Shown piece by piece: positions 1-5,619 of a stretch of 5,619 bases of DNA. A program made the position numbers and the translations under genes. How positions within the stretch are numbered: position 1 is the stretch's first letter; each line of letters begins with the position of its first letter. The DNA is from an uncultured Flavobacteriaceae bacterium (GTDB lineage Bacteria; Bacteroidota; Bacteroidia; Flavobacteriales; Flavobacteriaceae), in assembly GCA_938041595.1 (NCBI GenBank), contig CALITN010000087.1, positions 1 through 5,619 of the forward strand, in the 5' to 3' direction. The notes beneath the pieces are model-generated. The model was not told where the DNA came from. It saw only the letters and a list, made by a program, of their open reading frames with translations, and ran no database searches.

Positions 1-319
1 AAATCAATTCCCCCGGATCTATATAATTGATACTTCCAAAAAAGCATATCAGATCAAATTTGGTATTGCCATTTATCTGTGAAGTATATTCTATGTTCGG
101 ATGTGGCAACGCCTGTTGCAACATGAATTGACTCAGATCAAAACCGACTGCCTTTTGGCAAAAGTCAGCCAAGGCTACAGTAGAATGCCCAGTACCACAA
201 CCGATATCTAAAACCTTAGAAAATACGTCCTCCCCCAAGCATTGGCTCAAAATAAATCGATGCAAGGGAGGGCGAAAGGCACTGTAATGGCGAGCCGTAT
301 AGGCATCATAAATCTCCAT
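1..319 (-). CDS. Class I SAM-dependent methyltransferase, N-terminal part (runs off left edge)
   Basis: The reverse strand is open from an ATG at 319 to the window edge, giving 106 codons without a stop. The N-terminal segment (residues 10-18, RHYSAFRPP) resembles the Tyr/Arg-Pro stretch that precedes the fold in trans-aconitate- and Crg1-like methyltransferases. Residues 36-47 (VLDIGCGTGHST) are a textbook motif I, the glycine-rich SAM-binding loop. FDLS at 60-63 is the acidic motif II position, and FDLICFFGSINYID at 88-101 fits motif IV. The protein should therefore be a cytoplasmic methyltransferase of the Methyltransf_11/25 type, acting on a small molecule or unknown substrate. The substrate cannot be read from this fragment because the C-terminal half lies outside the window. 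The in-frame stretch upstream of 319 has no good start before a stop at 368-370, which supports this ATG. The gene is divergent from the 437 gene across a 117-base gap. Confidence 0.88.
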   Translation of the reverse strand, partial: MEIYDAYTARHYSAFRPPLHRFILSQCLGEDVFSKVLDIGCGTGHSTVALADFCQKAVGFDLSQFMLQQALPHPNIEYTSQINGNTKFDLICFFGSINYIDPGELI

Positions 320-415
320 AAGACACGAAGATACATGCTGCTTTGGTGCAATGCAAGAATTACTATATCAAGCTGCTTTAAGTGATTTTTATACAATACA
401 CTAAATTTCTTTTTA

Positions 416-423
416 TAATTTTG
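416..423 (+). promoter_or_regulatory. Possible Bacteroidota -7 box (TAATTTTG)
   Basis: The sequence matches the TAnnTTTG -7 consensus of Bacteroidota sigma factor promoters. It lies 13 bases before the ATG at 437, which would give a very short leader. No TTTG -33 element is seen at the usual distance upstream, so this is a weak call in an AT-rich stretch. Confidence 0.22.
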
Positions 424-436
424 GACAAACTATATT

Positions 437-667
437 ATGAAAAACGCACTTATTTTAGTGGTTCTTATCACTCTTGTGATTTTGTTTTTGTACTGGTATG
501 CTGGATATTCGTCTCGATCTGGATTCGCAGTTGATCAAAACAACAATAATGTACCTGATGCCTGGGAAAATAAAGTAGGCTGGTTTTTCAAGGCACGTAA
601 CTTCATCATCCTGTTTTTGGGTGTCTTAATTGGTTATTTTGCAGCATTAGTTATTCACAACCCTTAG
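437..667 (+). CDS. Small two-helix membrane protein with an EF-hand/TSP3-type calcium loop
   Basis: This is a 76-residue protein of no named family that I recognise. Residues 4-22 and 56-73 are strongly hydrophobic and should be membrane helices. They are joined by a roughly 33-residue loop. Within the loop, residues 33-44 (DQNNNNVPDAWE) place D33, N35, N37, D41 and E44 at positions 1, 3, 5, 9 and 12 of an EF-hand-type calcium loop. The P-D-x-W-E ending is the form seen in thrombospondin type 3-like and dockerin-like repeats of many secreted bacterial proteins. A K2 n-region suggests N-in topology, which would put the loop in the periplasm, although K46, K52 and R54 before helix 2 weaken that prediction. 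The start ATG has an A/T-rich leader identical over 11 bases to that of the next gene. Calcium binding is an inference from ligand spacing, not shown. Confidence 0.78.
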   Translation: MKNALILVVLITLVILFLYWYAGYSSRSGFAVDQNNNNVPDAWENKVGWFFKARNFIILFLGVLIGYFAALVIHNP

Positions 668-704
668 AACGAAGTCCCATTCGAACAAAGCTCTATCCTG
701 TATC

Positions 705-734
705 TCTACACCTTTCTTTAAAATTTGGGGTAGA
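705..734 (+). other. Imperfect inverted repeat after the 76-residue gene
   Basis: TCTACACC at 705-712 can pair with GGGGTAGA at 727-734, giving seven of eight pairs with one A-G mismatch around a 14-base loop. It lies 37 bases after the stop at 667. No T-run follows it, so it is a weak terminator candidate or a transcript-end structure rather than a convincing intrinsic terminator. Confidence 0.25.
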
Positions 735-756
735 CAATAAATCACACACTATCCCG

Positions 757-786
757 TTTGACATTTAACAGCTTTGTGTTTTTTTG
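757..786 (+). promoter_or_regulatory. Possible Bacteroidota promoter for the bestrophin-like gene
   Basis: A TTTG at 757-760 serves as a -33 element and is followed, after an 18-base spacer, by TTTTTTTG at 779-786. The latter matches TAnnTTTG except for the second base. Transcription would begin near 793, leaving a leader of about 30 bases before the ATG at 823. If real, it rules out translation from the TTG at 784, which lies inside the -7 box. Confidence 0.35.
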
Positions 787-822
787 AATTTTAATCAAAA
801 AAGCACTGATAAACACTATATT

Positions 823-1590
823 ATGCAAAAGCATTCTTTATTGACTGTACTCAATTATCGTATTCTTATCATATTGATAGAAACACTACTTGTCTATTTT
901 CTGTATTACAAGTACAATTTCAAGCTAAGTGTCGATTTCACCATTCTCAGTATCGCAATTGTATTTCCCATTGTGTTTTCAATCACCAGTGCTTATCAAA
1001 AACGTCAAGATGCTTTGTTTACCTTCAATGTTCTACGAAACAAAATGATTGAGTTGAGCAACATCTATTTTTCTGTAGAAGGGACTACCAAAGGAGATTA
1101 TCAAAAGCTTTTTAGCGCACTCTCAAACATCCAATCACTAGTCATCAAACATCTTATCCAAGATACAAGAGATGGAATTTCAGAGATTCGAAAAAGCAGA
1201 AAAGATATCTTTTTTCGGATTGATAATGACAAGCAGCATTACAACGAGCGAGAAAAAGACAGTTTGATCCGGGTAAAAAATGAACTATTCCAATCGATTG
1301 AAAAACTTTTTTCAATCAAACATCACCCGACTCCTAAATCGCTGCGAAAGTATTGTTTGGTCTTTATCTACTTGTCTCCCTTTATCTACAATGGGCAAAT
1401 CTTATTTGTCAATAGTATAGATACGGGTCTGAAAAATATCGTTTCGTTAGTTATTTCTTCGCTTATTGGTTTTGTTCTTATGGCATTATATAACGTTCAA
1501 GAGCACATTGAAAATCCTTTTGATGGGCAGGGAATGGATGATTTGGACTTTGAAGCCATTCAAATGAACGAGTACGAACAGTTAGGCTAA
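823..1590 (+). CDS. Bestrophin-like four-helix membrane protein
   Basis: The 255-residue product has hydrophobic helices at about 12-29, 38-55, 177-196 and 205-223. The two pairs are separated by about 120 mostly charged, helix-prone residues (KSRKDIFFRIDND and similar). Just after helix 2 comes SAYQKRQDAL (56-64), resembling the Tyr/Arg segment that follows helix 2 in bestrophin and UPF0187/DUF4239 proteins. After helix 4 comes ENPFDG (230-235) and then DDLDFE (239-244). Animal bestrophins carry a closely similar NPFGEDDDDFE tail that forms their calcium clasp. This layout suggests an inner-membrane anion channel or a bestrophin-like relative, but overall similarity is low and I could not align it fully. 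A TTG at 784 would add 13 residues. I prefer the ATG at 823 because it shares an 11-base start context with the preceding gene and because the TTG sits in a likely -7 box. The protein could instead be an uncharacterised membrane family with chance resemblance. Confidence 0.8.
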   Translation: MQKHSLLTVLNYRILIILIETLLVYFLYYKYNFKLSVDFTILSIAIVFPIVFSITSAYQKRQDALFTFNVLRNKMIELSNIYFSVEGTTKGDYQKLFSALSNIQSLVIKHLIQDTRDGISEIRKSRKDIFFRIDNDKQHYNEREKDSLIRVKNELFQSIEKLFSIKHHPTPKSLRKYCLVFIYLSPFIYNGQILFVNSIDTGLKNIVSLVISSLIGFVLMALYNVQEHIENPFDGQGMDDLDFEAIQMNEYEQLG

Positions 1591-1668
1591 ATCGACAGAA
1601 ATATCTTTTCAAAGCTATTGATGCTACAGAAGAAGTCATTTGAACACTAGATTTCGTAATATTGATCT

Positions 1669-3066
1669 ATGAAAGGTTTTGTCAAGGGGCTTAAACTATT
1701 TTTATTTGTTGCAGTACTTTTTTTGAATTCTTGTACGGAGGAACCACTTTTGCCTCCGCTCCTCGTAAATGAAATACGCGTTACCCAGGTCTCACAAGAC
1801 TACTCAGCCATTATTACCTTAGACTCTACGAGCATCAAAAGAGATCGCAAAGATGGATCACTTGTTCAGGCTTCCATCAACTATCAAGCGCAAGTTTATG
1901 AAGATATTGATTCTATCCAATGGATTTTCGAAGGCGGTACCCCTCCCAAGATTAGTCAGGTTTTGAACCCCAGCGTGGACTATACGGGCTATGGTCATTT
2001 TCCGTCGCAAGTTATCCTCACCAAATACGATACCCTATCTGACAACAAGATTGTTGTCCGACGAGACACCGTGACTCCCAATGAAAATCTAAAAGTCTAC
2101 TTTGAGGAAAAAAACTGGGACGCCAGCGAGTGGATCATGGACAGCGGCCCTTCTGGGACCAGTTGGAACCCCCAACTTCCTTCGGCCACAAACAGCGAAA
2201 CTGCCAACACATGGACCTCTTTCCCCTTTAGCAATATGGTTATTTTAAAGGAAACAAATATTCTAACAAAAGCGGTCCCCTATCGGCGTACGGCCAGCTT
2301 TAGCGGCTTTAATAACCAGCGTATTCGGATATCTTTTGATTATAAAGTAAATCAAAAAGGAACAAATCGTCGCTTTACGCGCAACAGTCCTAAATTTGAT
2401 CTAGTCGTCAATGGCTTTAATCGTCTTCAAATCAAAAAAACTCTAAACAATGAATACCAAATAGCTTCGGTCTCCCTCGATGATGCCACAGATTTTGATA
2501 TTGAAATCATCAAATATCCAGGCTTGGCCCAAGCCGCATGGGAGCTCACACCCACTAGCCTTCCAGCCGTATGCCAGACTACGAGTGCTAACAGTACTGC
2601 CACCGCAAGCGCAACCACTAATAGTAGTTCAATCAACACTGGAAGCATAACAACAACCCTCTCCCAAACAATGAGTAGCTCAACAGCCACAATCACTGGC
2701 TCTAATACCGCTTCAGGAAGTACTTTAGACTCCATACTACTGTTTGAAGAAAGTAACAATCTCAATCGTATTTTTGGCTATGTCTCAATCCCAACTACCC
2801 AGACAGGCTATTTTTATTTACAATACAACACTGCAACCGAATCCTATGTTTTTGGGACGGAGGATCAGAACAACCTTATCCTTTCTGCTCCCTGTCCCAT
2901 CGAGCTGAATCAAGGGAATTACAAGCTTTTTGTAACACTTGACGAGGGCTTTCCTTCCTCTTTCAATGCAGTTAAATTAGGCGTCTCAGCCACATTATCT
3001 GATACTATTTTAGACCCTTACTTTTTCGATCTTTACATCAAAAATTTTAAAATCGAAGCCTACTAA
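1669..3066 (+). CDS. PKD-like lipoprotein with Ser/Thr-rich insert
   Basis: The 465-residue protein begins with K2 and K6/K9, a hydrophobic core, and lipobox LNSC, so C22 should be lipidated. Acidic residues follow at +2 and +3 (TEE), a feature sometimes linked to surface export of Bacteroidota lipoproteins. Residues about 50-133 look like a PKD-type Ig fold: W85 with F87, E88, GG at 89-90 and TPP, then a Y-x-x-Y-G stretch and a closing VVRRDTV strand. Residues about 134-300 appear to be beta-rich, with Trp/Gly-rich strands like a jelly-roll binding domain. Residues 304-352 are a Ser/Thr/Asn/Ala tract with no charged residue. The C-terminal part (353-465) is again beta-rich and ends in YFFDLYIKNFKIEAY, resembling the last strand of carbohydrate-binding modules. 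C302 and C409 flank the tract and could form a disulfide. Function is unknown; a surface binding role is plausible. It lies 78 bases after the preceding stop, with no strong promoter or terminator between. Confidence 0.85.
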   Translation: MKGFVKGLKLFLFVAVLFLNSCTEEPLLPPLLVNEIRVTQVSQDYSAIITLDSTSIKRDRKDGSLVQASINYQAQVYEDIDSIQWIFEGGTPPKISQVLNPSVDYTGYGHFPSQVILTKYDTLSDNKIVVRRDTVTPNENLKVYFEEKNWDASEWIMDSGPSGTSWNPQLPSATNSETANTWTSFPFSNMVILKETNILTKAVPYRRTASFSGFNNQRIRISFDYKVNQKGTNRRFTRNSPKFDLVVNGFNRLQIKKTLNNEYQIASVSLDDATDFDIEIIKYPGLAQAAWELTPTSLPAVCQTTSANSTATASATTNSSSINTGSITTTLSQTMSSSTATITGSNTASGSTLDSILLFEESNNLNRIFGYVSIPTTQTGYFYLQYNTATESYVFGTEDQNNLILSAPCPIELNQGNYKLFVTLDEGFPSSFNAVKLGVSATLSDTILDPYFFDLYIKNFKIEAY

Positions 3067-3189
3067 ATCCACTATTGCCGAGACTTAAGAAACCTGTGAT
3101 TTTCTTTTTTATCACTCAAAAAGTATTTCCTTCGAACTGCTTTCCCAAGGGGATTTTGGATTTCCCGTCATTTAAAGTCAAATAAATTA

Positions 3190-3197
3190 TACATTTG
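3190..3197 (+). promoter_or_regulatory. Possible Bacteroidota -7 box (TACATTTG) before DUF2147
   Basis: This is an exact match to TAnnTTTG, 21 bases before the ATG at 3219, at a sensible distance for a short leader. A clear TTTG -33 element at 18-20 bases upstream is missing; only TTTA at 3171-3174 is nearby, with too short a spacer. It would be the natural promoter for the compact three-gene run that follows. Confidence 0.35.
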
Positions 3198-3218
3198 AGC
3201 TAACTGAAAAAAAGAAAT

Positions 3219-3635
3219 ATGTTATCAAGTATACTTTTGTGTGTTACCTTACTCATGAACCAACCAGATCCAGTAGTCGGAAAATGGACTAGTGTAGATG
3301 ATGCGACTGGAAAAGAAAAATCAGAAATTAGTTTATATATAGAAAATGGCAAGTTATACGGGAGAATAGAGCGCTTACTTTTACCTGAAGATGCTGGCAA
3401 ACTATGTGTGGAATGCCAGGGAGATAAAAAAAACCAACCCATCGAGGGATTGGTGATCGTTCAAGGATTAGAAAAAGATGGCAATAGTTGGGTGGATGGA
3501 AGTATTCTCGATCCCGCCAATGGAAAAAACTATAGCTGTACCATTTCGCTCAATCAAGACGGCACCTTAAATGTAAGAGGCTATTTAGGGTTCTCCTTGC
3601 TTGGACGCACCCAAGTTTGGAAACCCAAAAAATAG
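3219..3635 (+). CDS. DUF2147 family exported protein
   Basis: The 138-residue product is a clear DUF2147 (PF09917) member. It shows PDPVVGKWTSVDDATGK near the N-terminus (residues 16-32), IYGR-like KLYGRIERLL in the middle, the paired cysteines in LCVECQGDKK (C63 and C66), then PIEGLVIVQGL, SILDPANGKNYSC and the signature C-terminal RGYLGFSLLGRTQVWKP. DUF2147 proteins are small beta-barrel-like proteins of unknown function, usually exported. The first 14 residues (MLSSILLCVTLLMN) are hydrophobic and act as a short signal sequence, though unusually without a Lys/Arg n-region. C8 is not in a good lipobox because a Leu precedes it. The start is fixed: a stop lies in frame at 3201-3203 and no other ATG is available. 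The TAG stop is directly followed in the same frame by the Kazal lipoprotein reading frame, so the two genes are almost certainly co-transcribed. Confidence 0.93.
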   Translation: MLSSILLCVTLLMNQPDPVVGKWTSVDDATGKEKSEISLYIENGKLYGRIERLLLPEDAGKLCVECQGDKKNQPIEGLVIVQGLEKDGNSWVDGSILDPANGKNYSCTISLNQDGTLNVRGYLGFSLLGRTQVWKPKK

Positions 3636-3638
3636 ATT

Positions 3639-3875
3639 CTGAAGGCCCTTTTTTTAATATATAGTTGTTTTTTGCTGTTTATTAGTGTTTTAGGATGTGC
3701 TAATGACATAAGTGACACAGAAGAGCCCTGTCTTGGAGAAAAAAAATTCGAAATCGCTTGTATTGAGATTTTTCAGCCCGTTTGCGGCTGTGATGGGAAA
3801 ACCTACTCCAATTCTTGCGTTGCTGGAGTGGAAGGCGTCTTGCGGTGGGAAGCCGGTGAATGCAGTCAAAAATAG
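3639..3875 (+). CDS. Kazal-type serine protease inhibitor lipoprotein, non-ATG start
   Basis: From a CTG at 3639 the frame encodes 78 residues. It opens with MKALFLIYSCFLLF (the first residue read as Met) and a VLGC lipobox ending at C20, a convincing lipoprotein signal. The mature part carries six further cysteines (C31, C41, C49, C51, C60, C75) and the Kazal core PVCGCDGKTYSNSC, followed by GV and GEC. Kazal domains inhibit serine proteases by presenting a loop just after the second cysteine. Here the P1 position (second residue after C41) is E43. No ATG exists in frame: the codons after the DUF2147 TAG are ATT (3636), CTG (3639) and AAG. A TTG at 3672 is the first conventional alternative start, but it would leave a signal of only eight residues before the cysteine, with no positive charge. 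I therefore place the start at 3639, or equally ATT at 3636. The gene is likely a surface or periplasmic protease inhibitor co-transcribed with its neighbours. Confidence 0.85.
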   Translation: MKALFLIYSCFLLFISVLGCANDISDTEEPCLGEKKFEIACIEIFQPVCGCDGKTYSNSCVAGVEGVLRWEAGECSQK

Positions 3876-3879
3876 CCCT

Positions 3880-5619
3880 TTGATATATACTAAACGCCCC
3901 GTCAATTCACTTAATGTTGGGGTGACCCTAGCACTATTGCTCTGCGCCTCCGTTTTCAGTCAAGATTCATATACGCTAAAGAAAACAAAAGAAATACAAG
4001 TGGATGGTGTTCTGGGGGCTTCCGAATGGGAAAACGCCGTCAGCGTGCCATTCCTTTATGAAGTTACACCCAACAACAACACCCCTGCAAAGAAAGAAAC
4101 TGTAGCTTACATTACCTATGACAACCTACACTTGTATATTGCTGTAAAAGCCTATGATACGCCCGAAAATATTCGAGCCTCCATTCGGCCACGAGATGAT
4201 TTTAAGATGCTTGGAGACGATACGATCTTTGTGGCTCTCGATCCTTTTACCGATGCCAGAAACAACCTCCTATTGGGTGTCAATCCCGTAGGAAGTCAGC
4301 TTGATGCTCGGGCAGTTAATGCCACCAACGATAACGACCGCTACGACACCAGTTTTAATGTCAACTATGAATCCGCAGGACAAATCAATGCTGAGGGCTA
4401 TGTGGTCGAGTACAAAATTCCTTTCTCAGAAATTCCCTTTCCGGGAGGACGCAATCAAAAATGGCATTTTCGGATCGGTCGACGCTATTTTGAAAATGGG
4501 AATGAGGTGGAAATTCGCACTCAAACTTTTGACCGAGACAATCCCTGCTTAGTTTGTCAGACCACTCAAGAGCTTGTCTTTTCTGATATTACTATTGCCA
4601 AACGTATTGAATTTTTACCCTATGTTACAAGCTCTATTGTGGGTGAACGAGAAAGTGCTTCAATAGAATATGACCCACTTAATATTGATGCCGGACTAGG
4701 GGTCAACCTTGACTTGAGCAAAAATACCGCCTTGGAGTTAACACTTAATCCCGATTTTTCTCAAGTGGAAGCCGATGTCACCCAAGTGGATGTCAATTCT
4801 TCCTTTGCTTTGGAGTATCCTGAGCGTCGGCCATTCTTCAGTCGAGGTACGGGCATAGTAAACTTTGAAAGTGATTTGTTCTACACCCGAGCAGTCAACG
4901 ATCCCATTTTTAGCGGTAAGTTACTCAACCAAGGACGCAAAGACCGTTGGTATGCTTTGGCAGCCCTGGATCAAAATTCACCCTACAGAATTGCGGGTGA
5001 AGACCGTTCTTATTTGGGTAATGCTGGACAGAGTTTTGTAAGTGTCATTCGCTATCAATATCTGATTACCAACAAATCCCGTTTAGGGGCTTTCAATATG
5101 AGCCGATTCTACGAAAACGAAAGTCGAGGTATGCTTTCGGGAATCGACGGTTTGTTTCTTATCGGATCCAACTGGCGAGTGATATTTGAAGCCGCACTCA
5201 GTCAAACCACAGAAGGTAATCAAAACTGGATTGAAAGCAACGACAGTTTTAACGGCTATACCGTTTCCTTGGATGGAGAATCATTTAGGGGGCATAGTGT
5301 TTATTTTCAGGCTTATCGAAATACCGAACATTGGAAAAGTTATATCAAGTTTCAGGACATTAGTCCCAACTTCCGAACCGATGTAGGATTTGTTGTCAAG
5401 AACAACCGCCGCTGGGCGACGGTCTATCATCTTTATCAAAGCATCAGCGATCGCAAAGGACTACAATCCTACGGCTTTGGAACCAAAGCAGATGTCAATT
5501 ATACTTTTCAAGGCTATTTGAAAAATATCAGTGTTGATGGAATTGCACAAGTCAAAACCTTCGGGAATACAGATATGACCTTCACCTATGACTGGGATAT
5601 TTTCAAAAACTACTTGGGA
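3880..5619 (+). CDS. DUF5916 outer-membrane protein with N-terminal CBM9-like domain (runs off right edge)
   Basis: At least 580 codons are open to the window end. After a signal peptide (positive KR at 5-6, hydrophobic VTLALLLCASVFSQ) comes a CBM9-like beta-sandwich at about 38-237. It shows IQVDGVLGASEW (W50), LYIAVKAYD, ALDPFTDARN and VEYKIPFSEIPF. Then follow NPDFSQVEAD at 290-299 and YPERRPFF at 313-320, the joint seen in DUF5916 proteins between the binding domain and a C-terminal beta-barrel. The later FQDISPNFRTDVGFV stretch is also family-typical. Such proteins are predicted outer-membrane barrels of unknown function, often annotated as carbohydrate-binding family 9 proteins. No ATG is well placed. 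TTG at 3880 lies four bases after the Kazal stop and gives a normal-length signal peptide. GTG at 3856 would overlap the Kazal gene by 20 bases. ATG at 3793 would make an implausibly long N-terminus. C223 and C226 form a CxxC near the end of the CBM9-like domain. The C-terminus is outside the window. Confidence 0.9.
   Translation, partial: MIYTKRPVNSLNVGVTLALLLCASVFSQDSYTLKKTKEIQVDGVLGASEWENAVSVPFLYEVTPNNNTPAKKETVAYITYDNLHLYIAVKAYDTPENIRASIRPRDDFKMLGDDTIFVALDPFTDARNNLLLGVNPVGSQLDARAVNATNDNDRYDTSFNVNYESAGQINAEGYVVEYKIPFSEIPFPGGRNQKWHFRIGRRYFENGNEVEIRTQTFDRDNPCLVCQTTQELVFSDITIAKRIEFLPYVTSSIVGERESASIEYDPLNIDAGLGVNLDLSKNTALELTLNPDFSQVEADVTQVDVNSSFALEYPERRPFFSRGTGIVNFESDLFYTRAVNDPIFSGKLLNQGRKDRWYALAALDQNSPYRIAGEDRSYLGNAGQSFVSVIRYQYLITNKSRLGAFNMSRFYENESRGMLSGIDGLFLIGSNWRVIFEAALSQTTEGNQNWIESNDSFNGYTVSLDGESFRGHSVYFQAYRNTEHWKSYIKFQDISPNFRTDVGFVVKNNRRWATVYHLYQSISDRKGLQSYGFGTKADVNYTFQGYLKNISVDGIAQVKTFGNTDMTFTYDWDIFKNYLG

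Noticed and set aside
784..822. TTG at 784 as the start of the bestrophin-like gene, adding 13 residues.
   Set aside because: It overlaps a likely -7 box, adds a polar N-terminal tail, and the ATG at 823 has the same start context as the upstream gene.
2427..2765. Minus-strand open frame of 112 codons within the lipoprotein gene.
   Set aside because: It is antisense to the Ser/Thr-rich tract, whose codons rarely create reverse stops. The translation is a Leu/Val-rich artefact with no recognisable motif.
3096..3115. GTGAT/ATCAC inverted repeat as a terminator after the lipoprotein gene.
   Set aside because: The stem is only five pairs with a 10-base loop and no T-run after the stem.
3141..3166. 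TTTCCC, GGGGA, TTTCCC as an attenuator with two alternative hairpins.
   Set aside because: Each possible stem is only about four pairs, and it probably lies upstream of the likely transcript start for DUF2147.
3240..3245. C8 of the DUF2147 protein as a lipidated cysteine.
   Set aside because: The residue before it is Leu rather than Gly, Ala or Ser, and only seven residues precede it.
3793..3880. ATG at 3793 as the DUF5916 start.
   Set aside because: It would overlap most of the Kazal domain and put about 45 non-hydrophobic residues before the signal peptide.
3690..3905. Minus-strand open frame across the Kazal gene, and a similar one at 3200-3442 across DUF2147.
   Set aside because: Both are antisense to genes with clear family signatures, and their translations show no domain or signal features.
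4301..4552. Plus-strand open frames at 4301-4552 and 5186-5386.
   Set aside because: Both lie inside the DUF5916 gene in another frame; the in-frame translation matches family motifs throughout.

Overview
The window looks like chromosomal DNA from a member of the Bacteroidota. Coding density is high and base composition is moderately AT-rich. Starts lack clear Shine-Dalgarno sites and sit in A/T-rich leaders, and several upstream regions carry TAnnTTTG-like -7 boxes. The gene content is also typical of the phylum: LNSC/VLGC lipoproteins, a PKD-like lipoprotein, DUF2147, and a large DUF5916/CBM9-like outer-membrane protein. I cannot assign a genus.

Layout. (1) Minus strand, 1-319: the N-terminal part of a class I SAM-dependent methyltransferase, running off the left edge and divergent from everything else. 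(2) Plus strand, 437-667: a 76-residue protein with two membrane segments flanking a perfect EF-hand-type calcium loop. (3) 823-1590: a four-helix membrane protein with a bestrophin-like layout and an acidic NPF tail. (4) 1669-3066: a PKD-like lipoprotein with a 49-residue uncharged Ser/Thr-rich tract. (5) 3219-3635: DUF2147. (6) About 3639-3875: a Kazal-type protease-inhibitor lipoprotein. (7) About 3880-5619: a DUF5916 outer-membrane barrel protein with an N-terminal CBM9-like domain, running off the right edge. No gene-free stretch exceeds 300 bases, and I saw no RNA gene, mobile element or CRISPR array.

How they may work together. Genes 5-7 are packed with almost no space between them and all appear to be exported, so they probably form one operon for envelope or surface proteins. 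The oddest point is that neither the Kazal gene nor the DUF5916 gene has a usable ATG: each must start at a rare or alternative codon at, or just after, the stop of the gene before it. Genes 2 and 3 are adjacent membrane proteins that both carry calcium-ligand-like acidic motifs and share an identical 11-base start context; a functional link between them is only an inference. I see no complete novel defence or mobile system here.
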